Shown: piece after piece, positions 52,216-61,383 of the stretch
Layout: each line of letters begins with the position of its first letter
How positions within the stretch are numbered: the stretch's first letter is position 1
Assembly (NCBI GenBank): GCA_015063685.1
Contig: SVTR01000007.1
Span: 1 to 64,000, forward strand
Direction: 5' to 3'
Length of the DNA stretch: 64,000 nt
Source: Oscillospiraceae bacterium
Lineage (GTDB): Bacteria > Bacillota > Clostridia > Oscillospirales > CAG-272
Notes under the pieces: model-generated
Database searches by the model: none
What the model saw: only the letters and a program-made list of their open reading frames with translations
Told to the model about the DNA's origin: nothing
Made by a program: the position numbers and the translations under genes

Positions 52216-54003
52216 TTATTCACCCTTAACGGTGATCACGCGGCAATCGCCTGTATAGCCCGTGGAGGTGATATACTGGGTGACACCGTTGGGGAAGGTG
52301 TCCTCATGGTTGAAGTGCACGTGGCCTGCGAACACCGCCACAACGGGGGTATCCTCGGCTACGCAAACAGCGTTGTAGAACTGCTGAACGGAGCCCCAAT
52401 CGCTACCCATGGCACCGGGACCCATGGTGATGTTACGGCCACCCCAGGCCTTTTTCACGTCGGGAGCCAGGGTGTCAGCGTGGAGCGGAACGTGGAGCAG
52501 AAGGATGATGGGCTTATTCTTCTCGTAGAGAGCCAGGAATTTTTGCACCGTGGCGTCAGTCACCACATCAGAGCTGTTGTCAATGGCGGCCACGATAAAC
52601 TGATCGTATTCAGCCACCGATATTTGGGGATCTCCACCCGTCAGCTCCGCAAATTTCGGCATATAAGTGGCAACGGCATTGGACGTCATATAATCGTCAG
52701 CATAGTTCCAGTCGTGGTTACCCAGGCAGAAGATGGGCTTTGCCTTGATACGAGTCGCGTTTTCGTACAGCATGGCAATGTTAGTCTCCGAGGGGAAGTC
52801 GATAAGATCTCCCGTAAGGAAGGTGGCATCGGCGCCAATCTCATCTGCGTAGTCGAAGAGCGCGGGGAAACGATCCTCCGAAAGCAGTCCGTCAGCGGCA
52901 AAAGCGCTGCGACGGGCTACATTATAGTTATAGCGATTGGTCGTCCAGGTTTTGCCCTCCTCCTCGGTAAAGGCGCTGACGTGGGTATCGGTGATCTGCA
53001 GGAAGGTAAATTCCTCGGTGAGCCCGGGGATGGTGACGGTGGCGTAAGAGGGCTTGATCAGCTCTTTGCCCATCAGCTCCAAAAGCTCCATTTTATCCGA
53101 GGTGAAGGCGATAGAGCGAACGTAGACGGTCTCCCCAGCTCCGGCGGCCTTATCCACGAAGTCAATACGAATAGACTCCAGGGTGAATCCCTCTCTGGAG
53201 GCGGTTACCAAAGGCACTTGCACCGTCTGCCAATTGCCGTTCTTACTATAAGTAGCCTCGCCTCTTGCCTTGGCCGTGGCTGAGCCGTCGGTACCGCTGA
53301 TCTGAAGCTCCAGCTTGTTATTGGTGACGCCCTCCACCTTGAGGGTAACCACGGCGAAACCGCAGTCGTTCCAGTTCATGGGCCCAAGATCCAGCATATC
53401 CATATATGCCGCGTAATCCAGCTTGGCGTAAGGGTCACGGAAATTGCCCTCGCCTGCGGTGGTCAGCTTCAGGATGGGAGCACCGTCCTCATCGGATTCG
53501 ATGGTTGCAGAGAACATCTTACCATCAAACAGCTCCTCGTTCTTGGGGGTATCAAAGAAGGTCACTTTGTTATTTTCGTCGGGTGCTTCTTCGGGAATAA
53601 CCAGGACCTCCTCGGTAACGGGCTCAGTTTCGGGAAGCGTTTCCTCGGCAATGGTGGCGTCCTCTGTTTCGGGCAGGGTCTCCTCTGCCTCGGTAACAGG
53701 CTCAGTCACAGGCTCAGAGGCAGGCTCAGTCGCAGGGGCCTCGGTTACGGGGGCATCCGTTTCCGGAGCGTCGGTCTCAGGAGACAAAGTCTCCGGGGCA
53801 TCCGTTGCGGGTTCATCGGTGTCGGGTGTAGCCGTGACGGTCTCAGTTGCGGCTTCGCCGGTGGCGGCATCGGTTACAGGGGTCGTATCCACCGTTTCCA
53901 ATTCATCGCCGCCTGTGCAGGCAACGAAAACGGTGAGCATAAGCAACGCCAACAAAAGCGCGGCGACTTTCGGGAACTGTTTTGTAAAACGATGCATTTT
54001 CAT
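52216..54003 (-). CDS. lipoprotein with beta-sandwich domain and metallophosphoesterase domain
   Basis: 595 residues from the ATG at 54003, after AAGGAGATC. Lipobox FVAC, then an acidic/Thr/Pro linker of about 110 residues (TDAPETDAPVTEAP type), a galactose-binding-like beta domain (~150-300), and a C-terminal calcineurin-like phosphoesterase (~305-595) with ITDTHVS, LTGDLIDF, GNHDW, LHVPLH and AGHVHFNHED. It is the surface-anchored counterpart of the cytoplasmic 51320-52210 protein. The nadE gene lies upstream, 39 bases away. Confidence 0.87.
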   Translation of the reverse strand: MKMHRFTKQFPKVAALLLALLMLTVFVACTGGDELETVDTTPVTDAATGEAATETVTATPDTDEPATDAPETLSPETDAPETDAPVTEAPATEPASEPVTEPVTEAEETLPETEDATIAEETLPETEPVTEEVLVIPEEAPDENNKVTFFDTPKNEELFDGKMFSATIESDEDGAPILKLTTAGEGNFRDPYAKLDYAAYMDMLDLGPMNWNDCGFAVVTLKVEGVTNNKLELQISGTDGSATAKARGEATYSKNGNWQTVQVPLVTASREGFTLESIRIDFVDKAAGAGETVYVRSIAFTSDKMELLELMGKELIKPSYATVTIPGLTEEFTFLQITDTHVSAFTEEEGKTWTTNRYNYNVARRSAFAADGLLSEDRFPALFDYADEIGADATFLTGDLIDFPSETNIAMLYENATRIKAKPIFCLGNHDWNYADDYMTSNAVATYMPKFAELTGGDPQISVAEYDQFIVAAIDNSSDVVTDATVQKFLALYEKNKPIILLLHVPLHADTLAPDVKKAWGGRNITMGPGAMGSDWGSVQQFYNAVCVAEDTPVVAVFAGHVHFNHEDTFPNGVTQYITSTGYTGDCRVITVKGE

Positions 54004-54042
54004 GGTGATCTCCTTATATTTTCACAAATTTATCGGGGAGCC

Positions 54043-55971
54043 TTATTGCTTCAGACCGCGGATCTCCTCCAGCCAAGTAGCAGACAGAGCATCCGATGGC
54101 ATTTTCCAGTCTCCGCGGGGAGACAGTCCCACCGACCCCACCTTAGGGCCGTCAGGGAGGCAAGAGCGCTTGAATTGCTGATTGAAAAAGCGACGGATGA
54201 GTGTCTCCAGCCACTTCAGCAGGGTCTCGTCGTCATATACGTGACCAAGGGCATGCCGCGCCAAGCGGAAAAGCTTGGTGGGAGTATAGCCATAGCGCAG
54301 GAAGTGGTACAGATAAAAGTCGTGAAGCTCGTAAGGTCCCACCAGATCCTCCGTGACCTGGGCGATCTCTCCTCCCTCCTTAGCCGGTAAAAGCTCGGGG
54401 GAGATGGGGGTATCGAGAATATCAAAGAGGGGGACAGACAGGGCGGTATTCCCTTCTGCCTCGGCTCTGCGGGCGCAGTATCCGATGAGATGCTTGACCA
54501 GGGTCTTGGGCACGTCGCCGTTGACGGCGTACATGGACATATGATCACCGTTATAGGTTGCCCAGCCCAAGGCCAGCTCCGAAAGATCCCCTGTGCCAAC
54601 CACAAGTCCGTTTACCTCATTGGCAATATCCATGAGGATCTGTGTGCGCTCTCTGGCCTGGGCGTTTTCATAAACCACGTTGTGATCGTCAAGTCTGTGT
54701 CCAATATCGTGGAGATGTTGGGTCACCGATGCCAGGATATCCACGCAGGTAAAGTCTGTGCCCAGCGCTTCGCACATGGCCTCGGCGTTGCCGCGGGTAC
54801 GGGCGGTGGTACCGAAGCAAGGCATGGTGACAGCCAGGATGTCCTTGCGGGAGCGTCCCAAGATATCCATAGCCTTAGCCATAACAAGGAGGGCAAGACA
54901 GGAATCAGAGCCTCCGGAGATACCAATGACCGCTTTCTTGGCGTAAGCGGCAGTCAAGCGGCGGGCAAGTCCCTGTGCCTGAATATTCAGCATCAACTCG
55001 CACCGCCCATCCCCGTCGGGGGTTTCGGGGGGCAGGAAGGGATGGGGATCCACATAGCGTGACAAAGGCGTTTCCATCACGGGAAGATCAAAATACACCT
55101 CTGTAAAGTCTCCGACCTTGCGATTATCAAAGGTATTGTTGCGGCGGCGCTCCAGCCCCAGCTTCTGCAGGTCGATTTCGGTATAGCATCCGGGGTTTTC
55201 GGCAAAGGGGGCAGCCTCGCAAAGCAAATCTCCCTTCTCAGCCACCAGGGCATGGCCACCAAACACGTAATCGGTGGTGGACTCATAAATCCCCGCCTCG
55301 GCGCTGATGCAGGCACAAATCAAACGATCCGAAAGATCGCAGACAGCTCGACGGCGGCGCTCAGCCTGTCCCACGATTTCAGGAGTAGCCGAGGGATGGC
55401 AGATCACCGTGGCACCTGCGCTGCAGGCGTCCACAGCAGGGGAAACGGGAAGAGTCAGATCACCGCCTAGGGTGACGGCAAAGGTAAAATCAGGCACCGA
55501 GGTACAAGCAAAGACCTGCTTGGGCCCCATTTGGACAAAGCAACCATCCAGCTCGTAGGCCAGATTTTGCTCAGGGGCGGGGGTAAAATACCGTCCCTCG
55601 TCGGTGCGGTTAGACAGGTGGCACTTGGGCACGAGACCCAGGAGCATACCGCCATGGCAGACAGCGGCGCAATTATAAAGCTTTCCCGCGAAGGCGACGG
55701 GCAGACCGATCACGCTGACTACGTCGCAATCAGCCGTAGCCATCAAAAACGAGCGCAATCCCTCCAAGGCCGTGTCGGGCAATTTTTTATGAAGGAACAG
55801 ATCCCCGCAGGTATATCCCGTGAGACATAGCTCCGGGAACACGAGAAGTGACACATGCTCTTCCGCCGCATCCCGCACGCAGGCGGCACAAACGGCGGCG
55901 TTATGCCGGCAGTCAGACAGCTTCAAGTCCTTGGGGGAGAGTGCCTTGACTCTGATCAATCCATCATTCAT
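54043..55971 (-). CDS. nadE: NAD+ synthetase, glutamine-hydrolysing type, with altered glutaminase site
   Basis: 642 residues; the ATG at 55971 is chosen because the earlier ATG (55983) directly abuts the ribosome site. The N-terminal nitrilase-fold domain keeps Glu47 (FPELCLTGY) and Lys116 (VPKCHLS). The Cys that should follow the canonical EIC-EDLW pattern is Gly169 (TLGGDL), so glutamine cannot be hydrolysed by the usual mechanism. The C-terminal synthetase domain is intact: SGGSDS loop at 352-357 and the NAD-binding residues downstream. It probably makes NAD+ from free ammonia. Confidence 0.9.
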   Translation of the reverse strand: MNDGLIRVKALSPKDLKLSDCRHNAAVCAACVRDAAEEHVSLLVFPELCLTGYTCGDLFLHKKLPDTALEGLRSFLMATADCDVVSVIGLPVAFAGKLYNCAAVCHGGMLLGLVPKCHLSNRTDEGRYFTPAPEQNLAYELDGCFVQMGPKQVFACTSVPDFTFAVTLGGDLTLPVSPAVDACSAGATVICHPSATPEIVGQAERRRRAVCDLSDRLICACISAEAGIYESTTDYVFGGHALVAEKGDLLCEAAPFAENPGCYTEIDLQKLGLERRRNNTFDNRKVGDFTEVYFDLPVMETPLSRYVDPHPFLPPETPDGDGRCELMLNIQAQGLARRLTAAYAKKAVIGISGGSDSCLALLVMAKAMDILGRSRKDILAVTMPCFGTTARTRGNAEAMCEALGTDFTCVDILASVTQHLHDIGHRLDDHNVVYENAQARERTQILMDIANEVNGLVVGTGDLSELALGWATYNGDHMSMYAVNGDVPKTLVKHLIGYCARRAEAEGNTALSVPLFDILDTPISPELLPAKEGGEIAQVTEDLVGPYELHDFYLYHFLRYGYTPTKLFRLARHALGHVYDDETLLKWLETLIRRFFNQQFKRSCLPDGPKVGSVGLSPRGDWKMPSDALSATWLEEIRGLKQ

Positions 55972-56027
55972 GGCAATTGGCATCCTTTCATTGATCTATG
56001 TCTCAGTAAAAATAAGCATACAGTATT

Positions 56028-56056
56028 ATTATAACAGATTATGTGAAAAATAGCAA
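56028..56056 (-). promoter_or_regulatory. promoter of nadE
   Basis: TTGCTA (56051-56056), 17 bases, TATAAT (56028-56033) with a TGT extended -10. Confidence 0.65.
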
Positions 56057-56180
56057 GAGGAATCGGAGAATTTGTCCGGGATTTACGCAAATTTTCCCTC
56101 TGTCCGGTCGAGAGACAAATATGGCGTTGTCATTCCCTCCTCTATACATCTTTGCGTGTGAGATTTTACATTTTCGCTTA

Positions 56181-56209
56181 TTGACAAAGCCACCCTTTCA
56201 TGGTATACT
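56181..56209 (+). promoter_or_regulatory. promoter of polA
   Basis: TTGACA (56181-56186), 17 bases, TATACT (56204-56209) with a TGG extended -10. Confidence 0.83.
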
Positions 56210-56275
56210 GTATAAGGTATAATATTATCTTTATATATGTAGACAAAATTCTGAGCACCAACGGAGTGAATCCAC

Positions 56276-58846
56276 ATGAAAAAATTACTCTGCATTGACG
56301 GCAATAGCATTCTCAACCGCTCCTTTTACGGGATCCGTCTCTTGACCAACCGCGAGGGCTTTCACACCAACGCCCTCTACGGTCTCGTCAACGTGATCTC
56401 CAAGCAGCTGGAGGCGCTGAAACCCGACTACGCCGTCATCGCATATGATCTGAAGGAACCCACCTTCCGTCACAAAATGTACGAAGCCTACAAGGCAGGC
56501 CGTCACGCCATGCCCGACGAGCTCCGTGAGCAGATGCCCGCTTCCCGTCCTCTGTCCGAGGCCTTGGGACTTCATGTACTGGACTGCCCGGGGTACGAAG
56601 CGGATGACATTCTCGGCACTTTGGTAAACATGTCCGAGACCTGCGAGGAGCCTTGCGAGGCCTATGTCCTCACAGGAGACAAGGACTCCCTTCAACTCAT
56701 CAGTGCCACCTCCCATGTGCTCCTGGCGGGCAACACCGAAACCAAGCTCATGGACGAGGCCGCCTTTATGGAAAAGTACGGCGTGCGCCCCGATCAGTTC
56801 GTGGACGTAAAGGCCCTCATGGGCGATAGCTCAGACAACATCCCCGGTGTTCCCGGCATCGGAGAGAAAACCGCTCTCAAGCTGATCTCGGAATTCGGCT
56901 CGTTGGACGGCATTTACGAGGCTTTGCCCACTGCCAAGCACACCCCTTCGGTGCGTAAGAAATTGGAGGAAGGTAAGGATAGCGCTTACCTGTCCCAGAC
57001 CTTGGCGCGCATCTGCCGCGAGGCACCCTTGGGGCTGACTTTGGACCAGCTTACCTGCCGTCCCATGGACAGGGCGGCGCTATACGAGCTGTGCGTGAAA
57101 TATGAATTTTCGGGCTTTATCAAGCGGTTTGATCTCCACGGAGAAGGAACCGCCGTCAAAGCCGATGAGACGGCAGATACCCCCGTCCAAGACAAGGCTG
57201 TGTGTCTCGTCTCTGAACTGAAGCCCTTGACAAACGATACCCTCGCTTCCCTGCCCGCCGGCAGATATGCCCTTCACCTGAGCGACAGCGGCACCCTGAC
57301 CCTGTGGGACGGTAAGATAGGCTATATCAGCAATGCTCCCGATGTTACGGCGTTGTCCAAGTTTTTATCTAACGCGGCTCATGAGGTGATCACCTATGAT
57401 GCCAAAGGCCTTTACAAGCAGCTCTCGTCCATGGGTATCGAGTATCGTGGTTGCGGCTTTGACGTGATGCTGGGCGCATACGTCATCAACGCGGGCATGG
57501 GCTCCTTTGATCTTGACCGCCTGTGCATTGCCTTCCTTGGGGAATCCCCCCGAGAGGAGGTGGCCACGGTTGGCTATATTTTCGATTTGTACGCCCCTCT
57601 GCTGGCCGATCTGAAAAACACGCAACAAGACAAGGTCTTTTTTGACATTGAAATGCCCCTATCTGCCGTGCTTTGCGACATGGAGCTGATCGGTTTTAAG
57701 GTAGAGCCCGAGGCCATCCGCAAGTACGGTTTGATCCTCGACACCCTGGCCGCCGATCTGGAATCCCGCATCTTCACCTACGCAGGGCGGGAATTCAACA
57801 TCAACTCCCCCAAGCAGCTGGGCGAGATCCTTTTTGAAGTTCTCATGCTCCCCACCGACAAAAAGACCAAGACGGGATATTCCACCAGCGCCGAGGTGCT
57901 GGAAAAGCTGAAAAAGTATCACCCCATCATCGAGGATATCCTGGAGTACCGCCAGGTCACCAAGCTGAAATCCACCTACGTGGACGGGCTGCTCAAGGTG
58001 GCCGACGGTGAGGGCCGCATCCACACCACCTTCAAGCAGACGGGCACCGCCACGGGACGCTTGTCCTCCGCCGAGCCCAACCTGCAAAACATTCCCATCC
58101 GCACCGAGCTGGGACGGGAATTGCGCCGCTTCTTCGTGGCCTCCGCCCCCGACCGTGTCCTCATCGACGCCGACTATTCCCAGATCGAGCTTCGTCTTTT
58201 GGCGGCCATCGCAGGAGACGACGCCATGCGCTCCGCCTTCCTTGGCGGCTTTGACATCCACACCGACACGGCCTCCCGTGTCTTTGGTGTTCCTCCTGAA
58301 GCAGTCACCATTGAGCTTCGGAAAAAGGCCAAGGCGGTCAACTTCGGCATCATGTACGGTATGGGTGATTTCTCCCTGGCCGAGGATCTGCACATCTCCC
58401 GTGCCGAGGCCAAGTCCTATATCGAAAGCTATCTTCACTCCTATCCCCAGATCGACAAGTATTTGAAGGACATCATTCAGACGGCTTACGATCAAGGCTA
58501 TGTGACAACCGAGTTAGGCCGCCGCCGTCTCATTCCGGAGCTGGCGGAATCCAACAAGATGCGCAAGAAATTCGGCGAGCGGGTGGCTATGAACTCTCCC
58601 ATTCAGGGTACTGCCGCCGACATCATCAAGATCGCCATGATTCGCGTCCATAAGCGGCTTTCCCAAAGCGGTCTGGATGCCAAGCTCATCTTACAAGTGC
58701 ATGACGAATTGATCCTTGATGCTCACAGAGATTGTGCTGAGATCGCCTTAACTCTCCTCAAGGAAGAGATGGAGAATGCCGTGAAGCTTTCCGTGCCTCT
58801 GGACGTGGAGGCTCACGTGGGCGAGAACTGGTTTGAGGCGCACTGA
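56276..58846 (+). CDS. polA: DNA polymerase I
   Basis: 856 residues, GGAGTG ribosome site. Residues ~1-290 are the 5'-3' exonuclease with the YEADDILGTL and GDSSDNIPG helix-hairpin block. The ~300-480 region has the 3'-5' exonuclease fold, but the acidic DxE metal ligands are missing, as usual in Firmicutes Pol I. The polymerase domain has motif A (DADYSQIELR), motif B (KKAKAVNFGIMYG) and motif C (QVHDEL). It serves replication gap filling and repair. Confidence 0.97.
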   Translation: MKKLLCIDGNSILNRSFYGIRLLTNREGFHTNALYGLVNVISKQLEALKPDYAVIAYDLKEPTFRHKMYEAYKAGRHAMPDELREQMPASRPLSEALGLHVLDCPGYEADDILGTLVNMSETCEEPCEAYVLTGDKDSLQLISATSHVLLAGNTETKLMDEAAFMEKYGVRPDQFVDVKALMGDSSDNIPGVPGIGEKTALKLISEFGSLDGIYEALPTAKHTPSVRKKLEEGKDSAYLSQTLARICREAPLGLTLDQLTCRPMDRAALYELCVKYEFSGFIKRFDLHGEGTAVKADETADTPVQDKAVCLVSELKPLTNDTLASLPAGRYALHLSDSGTLTLWDGKIGYISNAPDVTALSKFLSNAAHEVITYDAKGLYKQLSSMGIEYRGCGFDVMLGAYVINAGMGSFDLDRLCIAFLGESPREEVATVGYIFDLYAPLLADLKNTQQDKVFFDIEMPLSAVLCDMELIGFKVEPEAIRKYGLILDTLAADLESRIFTYAGREFNINSPKQLGEILFEVLMLPTDKKTKTGYSTSAEVLEKLKKYHPIIEDILEYRQVTKLKSTYVDGLLKVADGEGRIHTTFKQTGTATGRLSSAEPNLQNIPIRTELGRELRRFFVASAPDRVLIDADYSQIELRLLAAIAGDDAMRSAFLGGFDIHTDTASRVFGVPPEAVTIELRKKAKAVNFGIMYGMGDFSLAEDLHISRAEAKSYIESYLHSYPQIDKYLKDIIQTAYDQGYVTTELGRRRLIPELAESNKMRKKFGERVAMNSPIQGTAADIIKIAMIRVHKRLSQSGLDAKLILQVHDELILDAHRDCAEIALTLLKEEMENAVKLSVPLDVEAHVGENWFEAH

Positions 58847-58937
58847 GCATCATCGCAGAGAGTGACACAGTAAAGGACATCTCAGATTTTTTCTTACTAC
58901 AGGAAACATCTATATTTAGATTTAGAAAGGCAACATT

Positions 58938-60410
58938 ATGAACCTCTCCCGTTCCTCCGGCGTGCTGATGCACGTCTCCTCCCTCCCCGGCAGCAACTCC
59001 ATCGGTTGCTTCGGCAAGGAAGCTTTTGAGTTCATTGATTTTCTCGCGGAATGCGGCTTTACCTGGTGGCAGGTGCTTCCCTTCTGCATGGCCGACGAGT
59101 GCAATTCCCCCTACAAGTCCTATTCGGCCTTTGGCGGAAACCCTTATTTCATTGATCTGCGCGCGTTGCAGAAGGCAGGCCTGCTGACCTCCGCGGAGTT
59201 GGATGCAGTCAAGGAGGCTCAGCCTTATGCCTGCGAGTACGAAAAGCTGGCCGAAACCCGCATGGATCTTCTGCGCCTGGCGGCAGACCGCGTATCCCCC
59301 ACCGAGCGTAAGCGGGTGGAAGCATACATTGAAAAGCACCCACACCTCGCTCAATTCTGCGATTTTATGTCCTTACGCTATGCCAACGGAGACACACCTT
59401 GGTATGACTGGACGGTGAGCGAGCCCAACGCCGACGAGCGCTTCGCCTGGGCGTTCATGCAGTATACTTTTATGAGCCAATGGTCTGCGGTACGTGCTTA
59501 CGCCAACGAAAAGGGCATCAAGATCATGGGGGATATGCCTATTTACGTCTCCTTCGACTCCTGCGACGTATGGGCCAACCGAGAGTTGTTCCAGCTTGAC
59601 AAAAAGGGGCATCCCTCCGCTGTGGCAGGCTGTCCTCCCGATTATTTTTCGGAGGATGGTCAGTTGTGGGGTAACCCTCTTTACGATTGGAAGCGCATGA
59701 AGGAGGACAACTTCGCCTGGTGGTCAGCAAGGATGGCACATATGCTCACTCTCTTTGACGGCGTGCGTATCGACCATTTCCGCGGCCTTGAATCCTACTG
59801 GAGCATTCCTGCCGACGCCGAGACCGCCAAGGCGGGCAAGTGGGTCAAGGGTCCCGGCAAGCCCTTCATCAAGCGGATGTACGAGGTAGCCGCTGAGGTG
59901 GAGGCTGTCACGGGTCAGCCCGCTATCATTGTGGCAGAAGATCTGGGTGAGGCCACCCCCGCCCTTGAAAAGTTCGTCAAAGACAGCGGTTTCCCCAATA
60001 TGCACGTCATTCAATTCGCCTTTGACGGTGACCCTAAGAACACCCATCTGCCCCATAATTACGTGGCCAATTCGGTGGCTTACACGGGGACTCACGATAA
60101 CAACACCCTGCTTGGCTTCATTTGGGAGCTGGATGACGTCACCCGACGCAATGTGCTGGACTACTGCGGCTTTACCGGCGAAAATTGGGATACTCCCGAG
60201 GCTTACCGCGCGGTGATGCGTACCCTGTTTGCCTCCGTGGCCGATCTGGCCATCCTGCCCATTCAGGACGCGCTGGGCTATGGCGCTGACACCCGTATGA
60301 ATATTCCCGGCGAGCCCTCGGGCAACTGGCGGTACCGTGTCACATCCGCTCAAATCGCGTCCATTGACAAAGACTTTTTCCGCAGGCTCAACAGCCTGTA
60401 CGGAAGATAA
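58938..60410 (+). CDS. malQ: 4-alpha-glucanotransferase (amylomaltase, GH77)
   Basis: 490 residues; AGAAAGG precedes the ATG. GH77 motifs: SGVLMHVSSLPG at the N-terminus, the catalytic Asp in VRIDHFRG near residue 280, the acid/base Glu in IIVAEDLG near residue 330 and the stabilising Asp in THDNN near residue 383. It disproportionates maltodextrins in glycogen/starch metabolism. No terminator lies between polA and malQ (91 bases), so read-through is possible. Confidence 0.94.
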   Translation: MNLSRSSGVLMHVSSLPGSNSIGCFGKEAFEFIDFLAECGFTWWQVLPFCMADECNSPYKSYSAFGGNPYFIDLRALQKAGLLTSAELDAVKEAQPYACEYEKLAETRMDLLRLAADRVSPTERKRVEAYIEKHPHLAQFCDFMSLRYANGDTPWYDWTVSEPNADERFAWAFMQYTFMSQWSAVRAYANEKGIKIMGDMPIYVSFDSCDVWANRELFQLDKKGHPSAVAGCPPDYFSEDGQLWGNPLYDWKRMKEDNFAWWSARMAHMLTLFDGVRIDHFRGLESYWSIPADAETAKAGKWVKGPGKPFIKRMYEVAAEVEAVTGQPAIIVAEDLGEATPALEKFVKDSGFPNMHVIQFAFDGDPKNTHLPHNYVANSVAYTGTHDNNTLLGFIWELDDVTRRNVLDYCGFTGENWDTPEAYRAVMRTLFASVADLAILPIQDALGYGADTRMNIPGEPSGNWRYRVTSAQIASIDKDFFRRLNSLYGR

Positions 60411-60419
60411 GGAGGTATC

Positions 60420-61346
60420 ATGGACAGTACATCCCAACGTCCTCCCGGTGATTTTGAGCTGACCGGTGAATACCTCCATGCCATGGAGACCATTTCTGCC
60501 CAACTCATGAATAGTCTTCCGAGCGGCGATGACCTATGGCGTGTCTTGGGACAGACCGAGGCCTTGCTCATAGAAGCACAGATTCAGAAAACCCCCTTAT
60601 CAAAGCTCTTCGGCAAAGGCGGCATCGCAGGCTTTTGCCAATCCATCATTGACGAACAGCAAGGTGGAAAAAAACAAGCGTCTCCTCCCGCGATTTCTGA
60701 TAAGTCTACACACAAAAAAGCGCGGGAGACCACTAACCGTCGCACGCGAAAAAAGAAAAATATCATCACATTGGTGGTGATCCTCGCCTGGCTTTTGTTG
60801 GTTGCCATTCTGCTCTGTCAATACACGGGCATCCTCCCTTATTTAATGGACAACCACAGCTTCTATCTGAAGGAGCTTCACAACTTTGAAGCCGAGGTCA
60901 CAATCCTTGAGGAAACGGCCGCTTCTATTTCCGTCCCCCTGGTGACTCACACCCCGAATACACAGGAGCTATATCGTGAGAGCGGCTATGAGGTCGCTAT
61001 CACTTACGTGGGATTTGATGAAAGTCATTACGTGGAAGATAAGCCCCTGCGCCGTTGGTGGTTAGAGTTGACCTACACACAAGTAGACAGCTTTACCGAG
61101 ATCACCTACGTTTCCCCGTCGGAAACGGGTACGGCAACCGTTACGCTGCCCGGTGGAGAGGTGATTACCCAAGACCTGCATTGGCACGATAACGGCTACA
61201 ATAGCGACGGCACGGCTTACGTCCGGCTATGCTTTTTTGAAACCGATCCTCAAACCGTCACCGAAGGCGGTACGGTCACTATCTTTCTTGATCCTATGAC
61301 TTTGGTTCGTTGGCAACGCACAGGCATTGGCCTGAAGGCCTCCTGA
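60420..61346 (+). CDS. single-pass membrane protein of unknown function
   Basis: 308 residues, AAGGAGG ribosome site 9 bases after the malQ stop. Residues ~1-110 form a cytoplasmic helical region and a basic stretch (TTNRRTRKKK). One transmembrane helix (~115-136) is followed by an extracytoplasmic, probably beta-rich domain (~150-308). No family recognised. Placed in the malQ operon. Confidence 0.65.
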   Translation: MDSTSQRPPGDFELTGEYLHAMETISAQLMNSLPSGDDLWRVLGQTEALLIEAQIQKTPLSKLFGKGGIAGFCQSIIDEQQGGKKQASPPAISDKSTHKKARETTNRRTRKKKNIITLVVILAWLLLVAILLCQYTGILPYLMDNHSFYLKELHNFEAEVTILEETAASISVPLVTHTPNTQELYRESGYEVAITYVGFDESHYVEDKPLRRWWLELTYTQVDSFTEITYVSPSETGTATVTLPGGEVITQDLHWHDNGYNSDGTAYVRLCFFETDPQTVTEGGTVTIFLDPMTLVRWQRTGIGLKAS

Positions 61347-61383
61347 CAACCGTAAACTACCATAAATGATTCGGAGGTATTTC

